Positions 25,119 to 34,556 of a stretch of DNA of 55,964 nucleotides are shown piece after piece (the first letter of the stretch is position 1; each line of letters begins with the position of its first letter). Location: assembly GCA_035299585.1 (NCBI GenBank), contig DATGWF010000016.1, forward strand, positions 1 to 55,964, read 5' to 3'. Origin of the DNA: DATGWF01 sp035299585. Lineage in GTDB: Bacteria; Actinomycetota; Actinomycetes; Actinomycetales; Microbacteriaceae. The notes below the pieces were generated by a model. It was not told where the DNA came from. It did not search any database and saw only the letters and a program-made list of their open reading frames with translations. The translations under genes were made by a program, and so were the position numbers.

Positions 25119-25239
25119 CGATACAAATTTGACCGCATCCTGATTGTTTGCGCCGCAGCGCCCAATTTCCCGCGTTTTGCCGGCCCAAATTGGTAGGCTG
25201 TGAAAGCTGCACTTGCAGCGTGGAACGGAGATTCAGCGC

Positions 25240-27219
25240 ATGGCCTCAGGCGAACCCAACGCATCCGGAACGCCCGAGTACGGTGCCGATGCGATTCAGG
25301 TCCTCGAGGGACTCGAGGCCGTTCGCAAACGGCCCGGCATGTATATCGGTTCGACGGGACCGCGCGGGTTGCACCACCTGGTCTACGAGATTGTCGACAA
25401 CTCGGTTGATGAGGCCCTCGCCGGATACTGCGACACGATCCACGTCACGATCCTCCCGGATGGAGCGGTGCGAGTCGTCGACAACGGGCGCGGAATTCCG
25501 GTCGATATCCACAAGACCGAAGGGAAGTCCACGGTCGAGGTGGTCTTGACCGTGCTCCATGCCGGTGGAAAGTTCGGCGGTGGCGGATACGCCGTCTCCG
25601 GTGGCTTGCACGGTGTGGGGTCTTCGGTAGTGAATGCCCTCTCGACCAGACTCGAGGTCGAGGTGCGTCGTCAAGGATTCGTGTGGCGACAGAGCTACAA
25701 GGTCGGCGTGCCGGACGCTCCACTCGCTCAGGGCGAAGCCAGTGACGAAACTGGCACGACCATCACATTCTGGCCGAGTGCGGAGATTTTCGAGACGGTC
25801 GAGTTTGAGTACGAAGTACTCCGGGCACGGTTCCAGCAGATGGCGTTCTTGAACAAGGGCCTGCGAATCACGCTTCGCGACGAGCGCGCCGACAGTGTCG
25901 ACTCTGACGGAAACCAGTTTGCCGATGAGTTCATGTACGAACGGGGTCTCGAGGATTACGTCGAGTACCTCAATCGGGCAAAGAAGACGGACCTCGTCAA
26001 TGACGAGATCATCTCCTTCGAAGCCGAGGACACGGAAAAGCACATCGCTCTTGAGTTGGCTATGCAGTGGACCACCGCTTACACCGAATCGGTCCACACA
26101 TACGCGAACACCATCAATACCCACGAGGGCGGAACGCACGAAGAGGGGTTCCGTGCTGCACTCACGACCTTGATCAACAAGTACGCGAGGGACAAGGGGC
26201 TACTGAAGGAAAAAGACCAGAACCTCTCCGGTGAGGATGTTCGCGAAGGCCTGACGGCCGTCATTTCAGTCAAGTTGTCCGAGCCCCAGTTCGAGGGCCA
26301 AACGAAAACCAAACTGGGCAACACCGAAGCGAAGGCATTCGTTCAACGCGTTGTCGGTGAGGAACTTGCCGATTGGTTTGACCGAAACCCAAACGTCGCA
26401 AAGGAAATCATCCGGAAGGCCATTCAAGCTTCTGCCGCCCGGATGGCTGCACGAAAGGCGAGAGAAGCAACACGTCGGAAGGGCCTGCTTGAATCCGGCG
26501 GCATGCCGGGCAAGCTCAGTGACTGCACGAGCAAAGATCCGACGATCAGTGAGATCTTCCTTGTCGAGGGCGATTCGGCAGGTGGCTCGGCAAAAACCGG
26601 CCGCAATCCCGAAACCCAGGCCATCCTGCCGCTGCGCGGCAAGATTCTGAACGTCGAAAAGGCTCGATTGGATCGAGCGCTCGCCAACACCGAAATTCAG
26701 GCCATGATTACGGCATTCGGAGCAGGTTTGGGCGATGACTTTGATGCCGAGAAGATCCGGTATCACAAGATCGTCCTCATGGCCGATGCAGACGTCGACG
26801 GTCAGCACATCACCACGCTCTTGCTGACACTTCTGTTCCGCTATATGCGACCACTCATCGAGCTGGGCTACGTGTACCTCGCCCAACCCCCGCTGTATCG
26901 CTTGAAGTGGACAAACGCCGAGCACGAGTACGTCTACTCCGATCGCGAACGTGACGCCCTGCTTTCTGCCGGTCAAGCAGCCGGTAAGCGCATCGCCAAG
27001 GAAAACGGCGTGCAACGGTACAAGGGTCTCGGTGAAATGAACCACCAAGAGCTCTGGGACACGACCATGAACCCCGAGACTCGCACCCTTTTGCAGGTCA
27101 CGATGGAGGATGCGGCTTCGGCCGACGAGGTGTTCTCCACCCTCATGGGTGACGACGTCGAGAGTCGCCGCACCTTCATTCAGCGCAACGCGAAAGACGT
27201 TCGCTTCCTCGACATCTAA
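25240..27219 (+). CDS. gyrB: DNA gyrase subunit B
   Basis: GyrB is the ATPase subunit of the enzyme that introduces negative supercoils. The 659-residue protein has the GHKL ATPase (VRKRPGMYIGSTG; VDNGRGIPVD; GGLHGVGSSVVNAL) at about 25-220, the transducer domain, and TOPRIM with EGDSAGGSA near 445 and DADVDG near 520. I choose ATG 25240 with GGAG nine bases upstream; a TTG at 25213 in frame is less likely. A TAGGCT at 25194-25199 may be its -10. No intein. Confidence 0.96.
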   Translation: MASGEPNASGTPEYGADAIQVLEGLEAVRKRPGMYIGSTGPRGLHHLVYEIVDNSVDEALAGYCDTIHVTILPDGAVRVVDNGRGIPVDIHKTEGKSTVEVVLTVLHAGGKFGGGGYAVSGGLHGVGSSVVNALSTRLEVEVRRQGFVWRQSYKVGVPDAPLAQGEASDETGTTITFWPSAEIFETVEFEYEVLRARFQQMAFLNKGLRITLRDERADSVDSDGNQFADEFMYERGLEDYVEYLNRAKKTDLVNDEIISFEAEDTEKHIALELAMQWTTAYTESVHTYANTINTHEGGTHEEGFRAALTTLINKYARDKGLLKEKDQNLSGEDVREGLTAVISVKLSEPQFEGQTKTKLGNTEAKAFVQRVVGEELADWFDRNPNVAKEIIRKAIQASAARMAARKAREATRRKGLLESGGMPGKLSDCTSKDPTISEIFLVEGDSAGGSAKTGRNPETQAILPLRGKILNVEKARLDRALANTEIQAMITAFGAGLGDDFDAEKIRYHKIVLMADADVDGQHITTLLLTLLFRYMRPLIELGYVYLAQPPLYRLKWTNAEHEYVYSDRERDALLSAGQAAGKRIAKENGVQRYKGLGEMNHQELWDTTMNPETRTLLQVTMEDAASADEVFSTLMGDDVESRRTFIQRNAKDVRFLDI

Positions 27220-27257
27220 CTCGTGCGCTTCGGCACTCGCTGACGGAAAGGCCAGGC

Positions 27258-29852
27258 ATGGCAAACGACGACATGAACGTCGATCACAATCACGGGCGGA
27301 TTGACCAGGTCGATCTGAACCTGGAGATGCAGCGCTCGTTCCTCGACTATGCGATGAGCGTCATTGTTTCGCGCGCGCTTCCCGACGTGCGCGACGGACT
27401 CAAGCCTGTCCACCGCCGTGTGATCTACACAATGTATGACGGTGGATATCGACCGGATAAGGCGTTCTCCAAGTGCACCCGCGTCATTGGTGACGTCATG
27501 GGTCAGTTCCACCCGCACGGCGACTCGGCGGTCTACGACTCGCTCGTCCGACTTGTCCAGCCCTGGGCACTGCGCTACCCCCTCGCGCTCGGGCAGGGCA
27601 ACTTTGGCTCGCCCGGAAATGACGGCGCAGCCGCGCACCGATACACCGAAACCAAGATGGCTCCCCTCGCCATGGAGATGGTCCGGGACATCGAAGAAAA
27701 CACCGTCGACTTCAAGGACAACTACGACGGTCGCACCCAAGAACCCACCGTGTTGCCGAGCCGGTTCCCGAACCTCTTGGTCAACGGCTCGGTCGGTATT
27801 GCGGTCGGTATGGCCACGAACATTCCTCCGCACAATCTGCGAGAGGTGGCCGCGGGTGCGCTGTGGGCGCTCGAACATCCTGAAGCCAGTCGTGAAGAAC
27901 TGCAGGAAGCGCTCATTGCGCGAATCAAGGGTCCCGACTTCCCGACCGGTGCTCAAATTCTCGGCACCAAGGGAATCCAGGATGCCTATCGCACGGGTCG
28001 TGGATCCATCACGATGCGTGCCGTGGTGAACGTCGAGGAAATTCAGGGCCGCACCTGCCTCGTGGTGACGGAGCTTCCGTACCAAGTCAATCCGGACAAC
28101 CTTGCGGTTCGCATTGCCGAACTCGTCAAAGAAGGCAAACTTGCCGGAATCGCCGACATTCGCGACGAGACGTCTGGTCGAACCGGTCAGCGACTCGTGC
28201 TTGTCCTCAAGCGCGACGCCGTCGCCAAGGTCGTGCTGAACAACCTGTACAAGCACACCGCGCTTCAAGAGAACTTCGGCGCAAACATGCTGGCCATCGT
28301 CGACGGTGTTCCGCGGACGCTGACTATCGATGGATTCATCGCCCACTGGGTAGACCACCAGATTGAGGTCATTGTTCGCCGGACGCAGTTCCGACTCGCC
28401 AAGGCGGAAGCTGACGCCCACATCCAGCGCGGCTACGTCAAGGCACTTGATGCGCTCGACGAGGTCATCGCACTGATCCGTAAGTCCCCCGACGTCGAAC
28501 AGGCACGCGAGGGACTCATCGCCTTGCTGACCATCGACCAGGCCCAGGCGGACGCAATCCTCGCAATGCAACTCCGACGTCTGGCCGCTCTTGAGCGTCA
28601 GAAGATCATCGATCGCCTCGCCGAGCTCGAGCGTGAGATTGCCGACTTCGAAGCCATCCTCGCGTCGCCAGAGCGTCAGCGAAGCATTGTCCACACGGAA
28701 CTGACCGACATCGTCGACAAGTTCGGGGATGATCGCCGCACTGAGATTGTGTTCGGTTTCGACGGTGACATGAACATGGAAGACCTCATTCCGGAAGAGG
28801 AAATGGTCATCACGGTCACTCGAGGTGGATACGTCAAACGCACACGTAGCGACAACTACCGCAGCCAGCACCGCGGCGGCAAGGGTGTCAAGGGCGCGCA
28901 GCTGCGCGGCGAAGACATCGTCGAGCACTTCTTCGTCACGACCACGCATCACTGGTTGCTGTTCTTCACCAACCTCGGTCGCGTGTACCGAATCAAGGCA
29001 TACGAAGTTCAAGAAGCCGGACGCGATGCCAAGGGACAGCACTTGGCAAACCTGCTCGAGTTGCAGCCCGACGAGCAGGTGGCAGAGATTCTTGACATTC
29101 GTGACTACCGAGTCGCTCAGTTCTTGACGCTTGCCACACGCGATGGCCTCGTCAAGAAGACAGAGCTCGCTGAATACGACACCAACCGTTCGCGCGGCGT
29201 GATCGCGATTAAGCTCCGTGAGGGCGACGAGTTGGTCTCTGCGATGCTCACCAACCCGGAAGATGAGATTCTCTTGGTCTCGAAGAAGGGTATGTCCCTC
29301 CGGTTCGCCGCCACCGATGATGCCTTGCGCCCGATGGGCCGGAGCACCTCCGGCAACATTGGAATGAAGTTCCGCTCAGGCGATGCACTCTTGAGCGCTG
29401 CTGTGGTTCCAGCCTCGTCGGGTGTTGATTCGGCGGAGGGGGCCTCTCCCTCGGATCGCTATGTCTTTGTCGTCACTGAAGGCGGTTATGCGAAACGAAC
29501 GGCGGTCGAAGAGTACCGACTTCAAAACCGCGGTGGTCTCGGAATCAAGGTGGCGAAGCTCAGTGAGGATCGCGGGGACCTGGCCGGTGGACTGATTGTC
29601 AGCGAGTCCGATGAAGTCCTCGTTGTGCTTGAAAGCGGCAAGGTTGTGCGCTCGAATGTCGCAGAGGTTCCCGCGAAGGGCCGTGACACCATGGGTGTCG
29701 TGTTCGCCAAGTTCGCGGATGACGACCGCATCCTTGCAATCGCTCGTAACACTGAACGTAATCTCGACGATGTTGATGGCGAAGCCGATGCCGATGCTGA
29801 GCCAGGCGAAGCTATTGAAACCGGAGCGGGAAGCGAAGGAGAAGCCTCATGA
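27258..29852 (+). CDS. gyrA: DNA gyrase subunit A
   Basis: GyrA cleaves and rejoins DNA. The 864-residue protein has the breakage-reunion domain with HPHGDSAVYDSLVRL near residue 85 (Ser and Asp at the quinolone-determining positions, the sensitive-type residues) and the catalytic Tyr in the RYTETKM segment near 135, followed by six beta-pinwheel blades in the C-terminal domain (GKGVKGAQ is the GyrA box) and an acidic Ala/Glu-rich tail. 38 bases after gyrB; ATG overlaps with the next gene by four. Confidence 0.97.
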   Translation: MANDDMNVDHNHGRIDQVDLNLEMQRSFLDYAMSVIVSRALPDVRDGLKPVHRRVIYTMYDGGYRPDKAFSKCTRVIGDVMGQFHPHGDSAVYDSLVRLVQPWALRYPLALGQGNFGSPGNDGAAAHRYTETKMAPLAMEMVRDIEENTVDFKDNYDGRTQEPTVLPSRFPNLLVNGSVGIAVGMATNIPPHNLREVAAGALWALEHPEASREELQEALIARIKGPDFPTGAQILGTKGIQDAYRTGRGSITMRAVVNVEEIQGRTCLVVTELPYQVNPDNLAVRIAELVKEGKLAGIADIRDETSGRTGQRLVLVLKRDAVAKVVLNNLYKHTALQENFGANMLAIVDGVPRTLTIDGFIAHWVDHQIEVIVRRTQFRLAKAEADAHIQRGYVKALDALDEVIALIRKSPDVEQAREGLIALLTIDQAQADAILAMQLRRLAALERQKIIDRLAELEREIADFEAILASPERQRSIVHTELTDIVDKFGDDRRTEIVFGFDGDMNMEDLIPEEEMVITVTRGGYVKRTRSDNYRSQHRGGKGVKGAQLRGEDIVEHFFVTTTHHWLLFFTNLGRVYRIKAYEVQEAGRDAKGQHLANLLELQPDEQVAEILDIRDYRVAQFLTLATRDGLVKKTELAEYDTNRSRGVIAIKLREGDELVSAMLTNPEDEILLVSKKGMSLRFAATDDALRPMGRSTSGNIGMKFRSGDALLSAAVVPASSGVDSAEGASPSDRYVFVVTEGGYAKRTAVEEYRLQNRGGLGIKVAKLSEDRGDLAGGLIVSESDEVLVVLESGKVVRSNVAEVPAKGRDTMGVVFAKFADDDRILAIARNTERNLDDVDGEADADAEPGEAIETGAGSEGEAS

Positions 29853-30241
29853 CCACGACAAGTGCGAAGAAGAACTCGCGCGTGAATGCGAAGCAAGTGC
29901 GACTGCGGCTCGTATTCGTGGACTTCTGGTCGGTCGTCAAGATGGCTTCACTCCTGGGCTTGGCCCTCGCCGTCATTCAAGTCGTTGTGACGTTACTGGT
30001 CTATTCGGTTCTCGCCGCGACGGGCATGTTGAGCAAGGTTGCGCAGCTTGTCAGCGATGTCGCAAGTGGCCTCGTGGACCTCAACATGCTGACGTCGTTG
30101 CCGACCGTCCTCACCTTTACGATTGTCACCGCCGCACTGCAGATGGTCGTCACCACTGCGCTCGGAGCAGTCTGGGCCACGCTCTATAACCTCGCGGTGC
30201 GCATCACCGGCGGCATCCTCGTGGGGTTCACGAACGACTAG
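29849..30241 (+). CDS. DUF3566 transmembrane protein
   Basis: A 130-residue protein with a basic N-terminus and two long hydrophobic stretches (about 28-58 and 82-120, the latter TIVTAALQMVVTTALGAVW). The DUF3566 motif VDFWSVVKMASLLGLALAV is visible. Located after gyrA throughout actinobacteria (Rv0007-like); function unknown, perhaps envelope-related. Its start overlaps the gyrA stop (ATGA), so it is co-translated. Confidence 0.88.
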   Translation: MTTTSAKKNSRVNAKQVRLRLVFVDFWSVVKMASLLGLALAVIQVVVTLLVYSVLAATGMLSKVAQLVSDVASGLVDLNMLTSLPTVLTFTIVTAALQMVVTTALGAVWATLYNLAVRITGGILVGFTND

Positions 30242-30245
30242 CCGA

Positions 30246-30274
30246 TTGGCGCGAGTGGGCACCGGTCGTATAGG
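30246..30274 (+). promoter_or_regulatory. tRNA-Ile/tRNA-Ala promoter candidate
   Basis: TTGGCG (30246-30251), 17-base spacer, TATAGG (30269-30274). Transcription would start about ten bases before the mature tRNA-Ile. Confidence 0.55.
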
Positions 30275-30292
30275 CTAGCGCTCGGTCAATTC

Positions 30293-30366
30293 GGGGCTAT
30301 AGCTCAGGTGGTTAGAGCGCTTCACTGATAATGAAGAGGTCCCAGGTTCAAGTCCTGGTAGCCCCA
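30293..30366 (+). tRNA. tRNA-Ile (GAT)
   Basis: 74 bases from GGGGCTA to TAGCCCC plus discriminator A. Anticodon loop CTGATAA with anticodon GAT at 30327-30329; T-arm GGTTCAAGTCC intact. CCA is not encoded (CCAC is chance overlap with discriminator). It is followed 34 bases later by tRNA-Ala, the common gyrA-linked pair. Confidence 0.97.
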
Positions 30367-30400
30367 CTCTGAAATGCCGTAAGGTAGGTCAGTACCCTTC

Positions 30401-30473
30401 GGGGCCTTAGCTCAATTGGTAGAGCGCCTGATTTGCATTCAGGAGGTCAGGAGTTCGATTCTCCTAGGCTCCA
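30401..30473 (+). tRNA. tRNA-Ala (TGC)
   Basis: 73 bases, acceptor GGGGCCT/AGGCTCC with one G-U pair, anticodon stem CCTGA/TCAGG, loop TTTGCAT, anticodon TGC at 30434-30436. Follows tRNA-Ile and precedes a strong terminator, so the two are a single transcript. Confidence 0.97.
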
Positions 30474-30481
30474 CGTTATGT

Positions 30482-30518
30482 ATGAGGAAACCCCCCGCCT
30501 GGCGGGGGGTTTCCTCAT
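30482..30518. terminator. Bidirectional terminator after tRNA-Ala
   Basis: ATGAGGAAACCCCCCGCC and GGCGGGGGGTTTCCTCAT form an 18-pair stem. It can end the rightward tRNA transcript and the leftward LAHTG-protein transcript. Confidence 0.85.
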
Positions 30519-30595
30519 ATCAATCGGGTGTGTCATATACACGCTCGATCGAGTTGTACGCCGATGGGTTGGTGTCGCCGGAACGACTGCTCAAC

Positions 30596-31678
30596 TCACC
30601 GGTGAGTTGCGCGTCGCCGGGCAATCACACTGAATCCGATGATCAACAACGCGCCCGCGGCGAGAGCGGTAGCAAATCCATTCACTCCGGTGTGGGCGAG
30701 CGATGAAGCGGGAGCGGTTTGACTGACTTCAACGATTGTTCCGGACGCGTCGAGCCGAAACCACGTCTGGCGCGTGTCTGGCGTGCCATCCATCTTCACA
30801 AAAGAGAGCGTGACTGAGTGCCAAGCAGAGTCAAGTCCGGTGGGTAACGCGACCAAACCTGAAATACTCCCGGTCCCGTTCACCGTGCCGCTCGCCACGG
30901 TGACGGGGGTGGACCGGACAACTGCACTCCACGCCGACCCGGCCTTGAGGTTTGCGAATGCGAACTGGATGCGCGTTTCGCTAATGACCCCTCCAACGCC
31001 CTCAGTCAGGCCGAACGTGCCATCGCTCATCACTCGAATGGAGAACGTGTGATCAACTGAACCGAACGAGTTGGTCGCGTGGAATGTAAATGTGGACAGG
31101 CCTGGCGTCGTCGGCACACCGGCGACGGTTTGGTGTTCGGCGTCAAATGTCAACCCGTCGGGAAGTGCCCCGCTCGAGATTTCATACGTCACATTCTCAC
31201 CAATTGCGTGAACATAGCCGGTGTACGGTGCCCCAGCCGTCGCGGTAGAAGGGATATTGAGCGTCTCATCATCGAACACCGGCACGCACTCGGTTGCGTC
31301 CGGGTTTGCGAGAAATGTCGTGCTCGCAGTCGCCGCATAGCTGGTCGCCCACGAGAGTTCGGTCACGTCTTGGCCCGGTTCGTATAGCCGAATCGTGAGC
31401 ACCGTGTCTGAACAGGGGGCGAGATCTTCCCAGGCAAGATTCGGCCCGAGGTCACTGGCCGCTCCCGAACCATCGAGGGATTCGCCGAGAAAGAGACCCC
31501 AGACGGCGTCGTTGGGTGCTGACTTCGTTATGGTGACACTCTCAGTCGGACCGATTTGCTCCGGCGAGAGGGTGATGGTCATGTCCGTCGCCGACGCCGG
31601 CGAAGCCAAACACATCGTCACCGCAATCACAACCGTGCCAAGAAGCGTCCCCCCGACGCGTGATACTCGAACCCTCAT
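30596..31678 (-). CDS. Cell-wall-anchored surface protein with Ig-like (He_PIG) domain and LAHTG sorting signal
   Basis: A 360-residue exported protein. Start ATG 31678 has GAGGAGG five bases upstream; the longer open frame upstream is discarded. A signal peptide (GTLLGTVVIAVTMCLASPASA) precedes an extracellular domain, a putative Ig-like segment near 170-245 (YEISSGALPDGLTFDAEHQ; VAGVPTTPG; FTFHATNSFGSVDHTF), and a C-terminal sorting signal: LAHTG at residues 327-331, hydrophobic helix, and RRRATHR tail. LAxTG is the class E sortase target; such a sortase is encoded 4 kb away. Adhesive or structural role is inferred. Confidence 0.8.
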   Translation of the reverse strand: MRVRVSRVGGTLLGTVVIAVTMCLASPASATDMTITLSPEQIGPTESVTITKSAPNDAVWGLFLGESLDGSGAASDLGPNLAWEDLAPCSDTVLTIRLYEPGQDVTELSWATSYAATASTTFLANPDATECVPVFDDETLNIPSTATAGAPYTGYVHAIGENVTYEISSGALPDGLTFDAEHQTVAGVPTTPGLSTFTFHATNSFGSVDHTFSIRVMSDGTFGLTEGVGGVISETRIQFAFANLKAGSAWSAVVRSTPVTVASGTVNGTGSISGLVALPTGLDSAWHSVTLSFVKMDGTPDTRQTWFRLDASGTIVEVSQTAPASSLAHTGVNGFATALAAGALLIIGFSVIARRRATHR

Positions 31679-31860
31679 AAATGCCTCCTCAAAATGGGCG
31701 CCGACTGGCGCCGGAGAAGGGTAGGGCAACGTCAGGGCGTCCCGCGAAACTTGTACCCCGTTTGGGGAAGCACGTGTCAGATGCGAGGACTCCTCGGCGG
31801 TCGCTTCGGATTTCTTGATGCCGACCGTTGAAGGCAACCGGACAGAGACAGCGCCATCCG

Positions 31861-32952
31861 CTAGGGCTGAATGACAAAGGTGAGAAATGCGGCCAGGATA
31901 CTCAAGTGAATCGCACCCTGAAGGATCGAGGCTTTGCCGGGAATAACGGTCAGCACGCTGACCACGATGGTCAATGCCAGCAACGTGATTTCACTCGGAC
32001 GTAGCCCGAGGTCAAGGTGGAAGCCCCACATCAACGAGAGCGTGGCAATGACCGGAATGGTCAGCCCAATGCTCGCCATCGCGGAACCGTAGGCGAGATT
32101 GAGGCTCGTTTGCGATCTGCCAACCGTCGCAGCCCGCAGAGCGGCGATTGACTCTGGGAGGAGCACGACGAGCGCGATACTCACAGCAACGAGAGACGAT
32201 GGCAGTCCTGCTCCGACGATGAGATGTTTCACAACGGGACTGGTTTCTTTCGCAAGGCCAACCACGCCGACGAGCGCGACCACGAGCAGAACGAGGCTGG
32301 TGAACGCCGACCTTCGGCTCGGTCGTTCCACGTGCGCGTCTGCCGACGCCGCCAGTCCGGGTGGAAGGAAGTAGTCCCGATGCCGGACGGCCTGCACGAA
32401 GACGAACACCAAGTACAGGGTGAGCGAGGCAATCGCTGTGAACCCCAGCTGGAACGGAGTAAAGGACTGACCGGGAGCACTCGAAGTGACGCTCGGCAGC
32501 ACCAGCGCCAGGGTCGCCAGAACCGCAATCGCCGCGAGGGCGCCCGACACACCCTCCGGTGTGAAGACTGCTTCGAAGCGCTTGAGTGACTTGACCAGCA
32601 ATGACAGCCCAACGATGCCATTACAGATGATCATCAACGCGGAAAATACGGTTTCACGGGCCAGACCCTGTGTGGATTCGGGCGAGTCGAGCATCAGGGC
32701 GACAATCATGCCGACCTCGACAACCGTGACCGCGACGGCCAGAACGAGCGAGCCGAACGGCTCACCGACCCGGGCGGCGACGATTTCGGCATGGTGGACC
32801 GCAGCGAAGACGGATGCCACCAACAAGAAGCCGAGTGCAATCAGCATCGGATCGCTGGGAGCGCTGAGCCAAGACCAGGCAAACGCACCCGCGGCAACGA
32901 TGGGCAGGATGCGGAGCGCGAGCTCCCACCGAGGCCGATTACTGGTCTGCAT
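31861..32952 (-). CDS. ChaA-type Ca2+/cation-proton antiporter
   Basis: A 363-residue membrane protein with about 11 helices. The two acidic signature motifs of Ca2+/cation antiporters are visible: EIVAARVGEPFGSLVLAVAV near residue 55 with VTVVEVGMI, and VVLLPESIAALRAA near 270. The closest recognised type is ChaA (sodium/calcium/potassium-proton exchange). It probably exports cations under alkaline or salt stress. ATG 32952 has TAGTAT six bases upstream and no ribosome-binding site, fitting a leaderless mRNA. Confidence 0.8.
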   Translation of the reverse strand: MQTSNRPRWELALRILPIVAAGAFAWSWLSAPSDPMLIALGFLLVASVFAAVHHAEIVAARVGEPFGSLVLAVAVTVVEVGMIVALMLDSPESTQGLARETVFSALMIICNGIVGLSLLVKSLKRFEAVFTPEGVSGALAAIAVLATLALVLPSVTSSAPGQSFTPFQLGFTAIASLTLYLVFVFVQAVRHRDYFLPPGLAASADAHVERPSRRSAFTSLVLLVVALVGVVGLAKETSPVVKHLIVGAGLPSSLVAVSIALVVLLPESIAALRAATVGRSQTSLNLAYGSAMASIGLTIPVIATLSLMWGFHLDLGLRPSEITLLALTIVVSVLTVIPGKASILQGAIHLSILAAFLTFVIQP

Positions 32953-32958
32953 GTATTG

Positions 32959-32964
32959 ATACTA
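32959..32964 (-). promoter_or_regulatory. -10 element of leaderless ChaA-type gene
   Basis: TAGTAT on the minus strand, six bases before ATG 32952. Confidence 0.5.
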
Positions 32965-32996
32965 GGCAACGCGGCCGAGCAGCCGCTTGGGCTCGA

Positions 32997-33002
32997 TACG
33001 CT
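32997..33002 (+). promoter_or_regulatory. -10 element of leaderless NUDIX gene
   Basis: TACGCT, six bases before GTG 33009. Confidence 0.45.
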
Positions 33003-33008
33003 ACAGGG

Positions 33009-33449
33009 GTGGATGTCCGAATCGCAGCGTATGCCGTCGTCGTCGATGGACCCAAGCTCTTAATGGCGCATTGGAACGAGCACGGTCGAAGCGGCTGGAC
33101 CCTCCCCGGCGGAGGCATCGAGGGCACCGAACATCCTGCTGACGCGGTCGTCCGGGAAGTCTTTGAAGAAACCGGCTTTCACATTCGGGTGGAGGAACTT
33201 ATCGGCGTCGACACCATGATTGTGCCGGCCGAGAGCCGAAACGCAACGACGTCCCCTCTCTACGCGCTTCGAATTCTCTACACCGCATCAATCGTCAGCG
33301 GAGAGTTGCGCCCTGAGGTCGGAGGGTCAAGCGACGAAGCAGCGTGGTGGGACTTCGCCGACGTTCCCACCCTCAAACGGGTGAGTCTCGTCGATATCGC
33401 CTTGCGGCTGTATCAAGATCGTCCTGCTATCGGACGCACCCTCCGCTAG
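33009..33449 (+). CDS. NUDIX hydrolase
   Basis: A 146-residue NUDIX-fold hydrolase. The box Gx5Ex7REVxEExGF is complete: GGIEGTEHPADAVVREVFEE with the following TGF, near residues 38-60. These enzymes cleave nucleoside diphosphates linked to another group; substrate (mutagenic dNTP, ADP-ribose, cofactor) cannot be deduced. The GTG start follows a TACGCT hexamer at leaderless spacing. The TAG stop interlocks (CTAG) with the stop of the convergent gene. Confidence 0.9.
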   Translation: MDVRIAAYAVVVDGPKLLMAHWNEHGRSGWTLPGGGIEGTEHPADAVVREVFEETGFHIRVEELIGVDTMIVPAESRNATTSPLYALRILYTASIVSGELRPEVGGSSDEAAWWDFADVPTLKRVSLVDIALRLYQDRPAIGRTLR

Positions 33450-33955
33450 ATTTCGTTGTTCGCGTCCTCCGCGACCCAGAGCTCGTCGTCCGCCCGGTAG
33501 GTCTGCCATACCGCGTACCCGAGGGCACCGATGATGGCGAACGCCACACCAATTCCGAGGAGTGCGCCACCACGCCCCGAGCGTTTCTGAATCGCGGCTT
33601 TCGCCGGAGCGACGCGCCCGATCGCCTTTCGGATGCGGATCTCGCGAGCGGCGTCGCCGACGGCCAGCACGCTCCCGAGGGTGCGGCCCACAACCGGAAG
33701 TACGTCGTCTTCGATGCGCCGCGAAGCGGACTTCGCGAGTTGAGCGGCACGAGCCACACCGGGCTGAACGAACTGCTCGACTCCGGCGTTCACACGTGGC
33801 GCGAGCACCTCGCGATTGAGGTGCCCAATCTGACGCCCAGCCTCCCGAGCAATGTGAGCGGCGTGATCGAGGACAATTTGTTGGTTCCCCCAGAGCGATT
33901 CCGCCTCGCGGCGGAGACGGTGTAGTTCCTTGCGGCGCTTGCGGGACAGGCTCAT
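33446..33955 (-). CDS. Small membrane protein with single C-terminal helix
   Basis: A 169-residue protein with a strongly basic N-terminus (MSLSRKRRKELHRLRREAE), a long amphipathic, Ala-rich stretch with no motif I recognise, and one membrane helix near the C-terminus (GALLGIGVAFAIIGALGYAVW) followed by an acidic tail. Start ATG 33955 with GGAGG five bases upstream; a longer frame to 34039 is unlikely. Homologues in Microbacteriaceae are sometimes called DNA helicase, which nothing in the sequence supports. Function unknown. Confidence 0.7.
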   Translation of the reverse strand: MSLSRKRRKELHRLRREAESLWGNQQIVLDHAAHIAREAGRQIGHLNREVLAPRVNAGVEQFVQPGVARAAQLAKSASRRIEDDVLPVVGRTLGSVLAVGDAAREIRIRKAIGRVAPAKAAIQKRSGRGGALLGIGVAFAIIGALGYAVWQTYRADDELWVAEDANNEI

Positions 33956-34025
33956 GGCGACCTCCAAATCGGCGACGTACTCATCATGCCACTCCATTCC
34001 AGGCATCGGGTGCAAAGATGTCACT

Positions 34026-34556
34026 ATGCCTATCCACACTCACGTTGCCACCATGCACACCAACCACGGCCCGATTGAACTCAAGTTGTACGGTTTCCAC
34101 GCTCCGAAGACCGTCGAGAATTTCGTCGGGCTGTCGACCGGAACCATCGAATGGACGCATCCGGCAACGGGCAATCGCACGAGCGAGCCGCTCTATAGCG
34201 GCGTAATTTTTCACCGCATCATCCCGGATTTCATGATTCAAGGTGGCGACCCGCTCGGGCAGGGCTTTGGTGGCCCGGGGTACCAGTTTGGAGACGAAAT
34301 TCACCCGGAGTTGGACTTCACCGCCCCGTACATGCTGGCTATGGCAAATGCCGGACCGGGAACGAACGGTTCGCAGTTCTTCATTACGGTCGCACCGACG
34401 ACGTGGTTGCAGGGAAAGCACACCATCTTCGGCGAAGTGGCCAACGATGCGAGCCGTGCCGTCGTGGATGCGATTGCGTCCGCTCCGACTGGACGGGCGG
34501 ATAAGCCACTCTCTGACGTCGTGATTGAACGGATTGATATTCAGTCCGCCTCATGA
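34026..34556 (+). CDS. ppiA: Peptidyl-prolyl cis-trans isomerase, cyclophilin type
   Basis: A 176-residue cytosolic cyclophilin speeding proline isomerisation. Active-site FHRIIPDFMIQGGD near residue 64 contains the catalytic Arg; PGTNGSQFFITVAPTTWLQGKHTIFG follows in two pieces near 115-140. Start ATG 34026 (MPIHTHVATM); upstream extension covers the opposite gene. AAAGAT six bases upstream may serve as -10 for a leaderless transcript, a weaker case. Its stop overlaps the rhomboid start (ATGA). Rv0009-like position. Confidence 0.93.
   Translation: MPIHTHVATMHTNHGPIELKLYGFHAPKTVENFVGLSTGTIEWTHPATGNRTSEPLYSGVIFHRIIPDFMIQGGDPLGQGFGGPGYQFGDEIHPELDFTAPYMLAMANAGPGTNGSQFFITVAPTTWLQGKHTIFGEVANDASRAVVDAIASAPTGRADKPLSDVVIERIDIQSAS

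Noticed and set aside
27216..29042. 608-residue open frame antisense to gyrA
   Set aside because: Shadow of the strong codon bias in gyrA; no domain, no ribosome-binding site, low-complexity composition.
31679..31837. 53-residue upstream extension of the LAHTG protein
   Set aside because: Would put the signal peptide internally; GAGGAGG five bases before ATG 31678 decides the start.
33446..33955. DNA helicase label sometimes given to this small protein
   Set aside because: No Walker motifs, only a basic start and one membrane helix.
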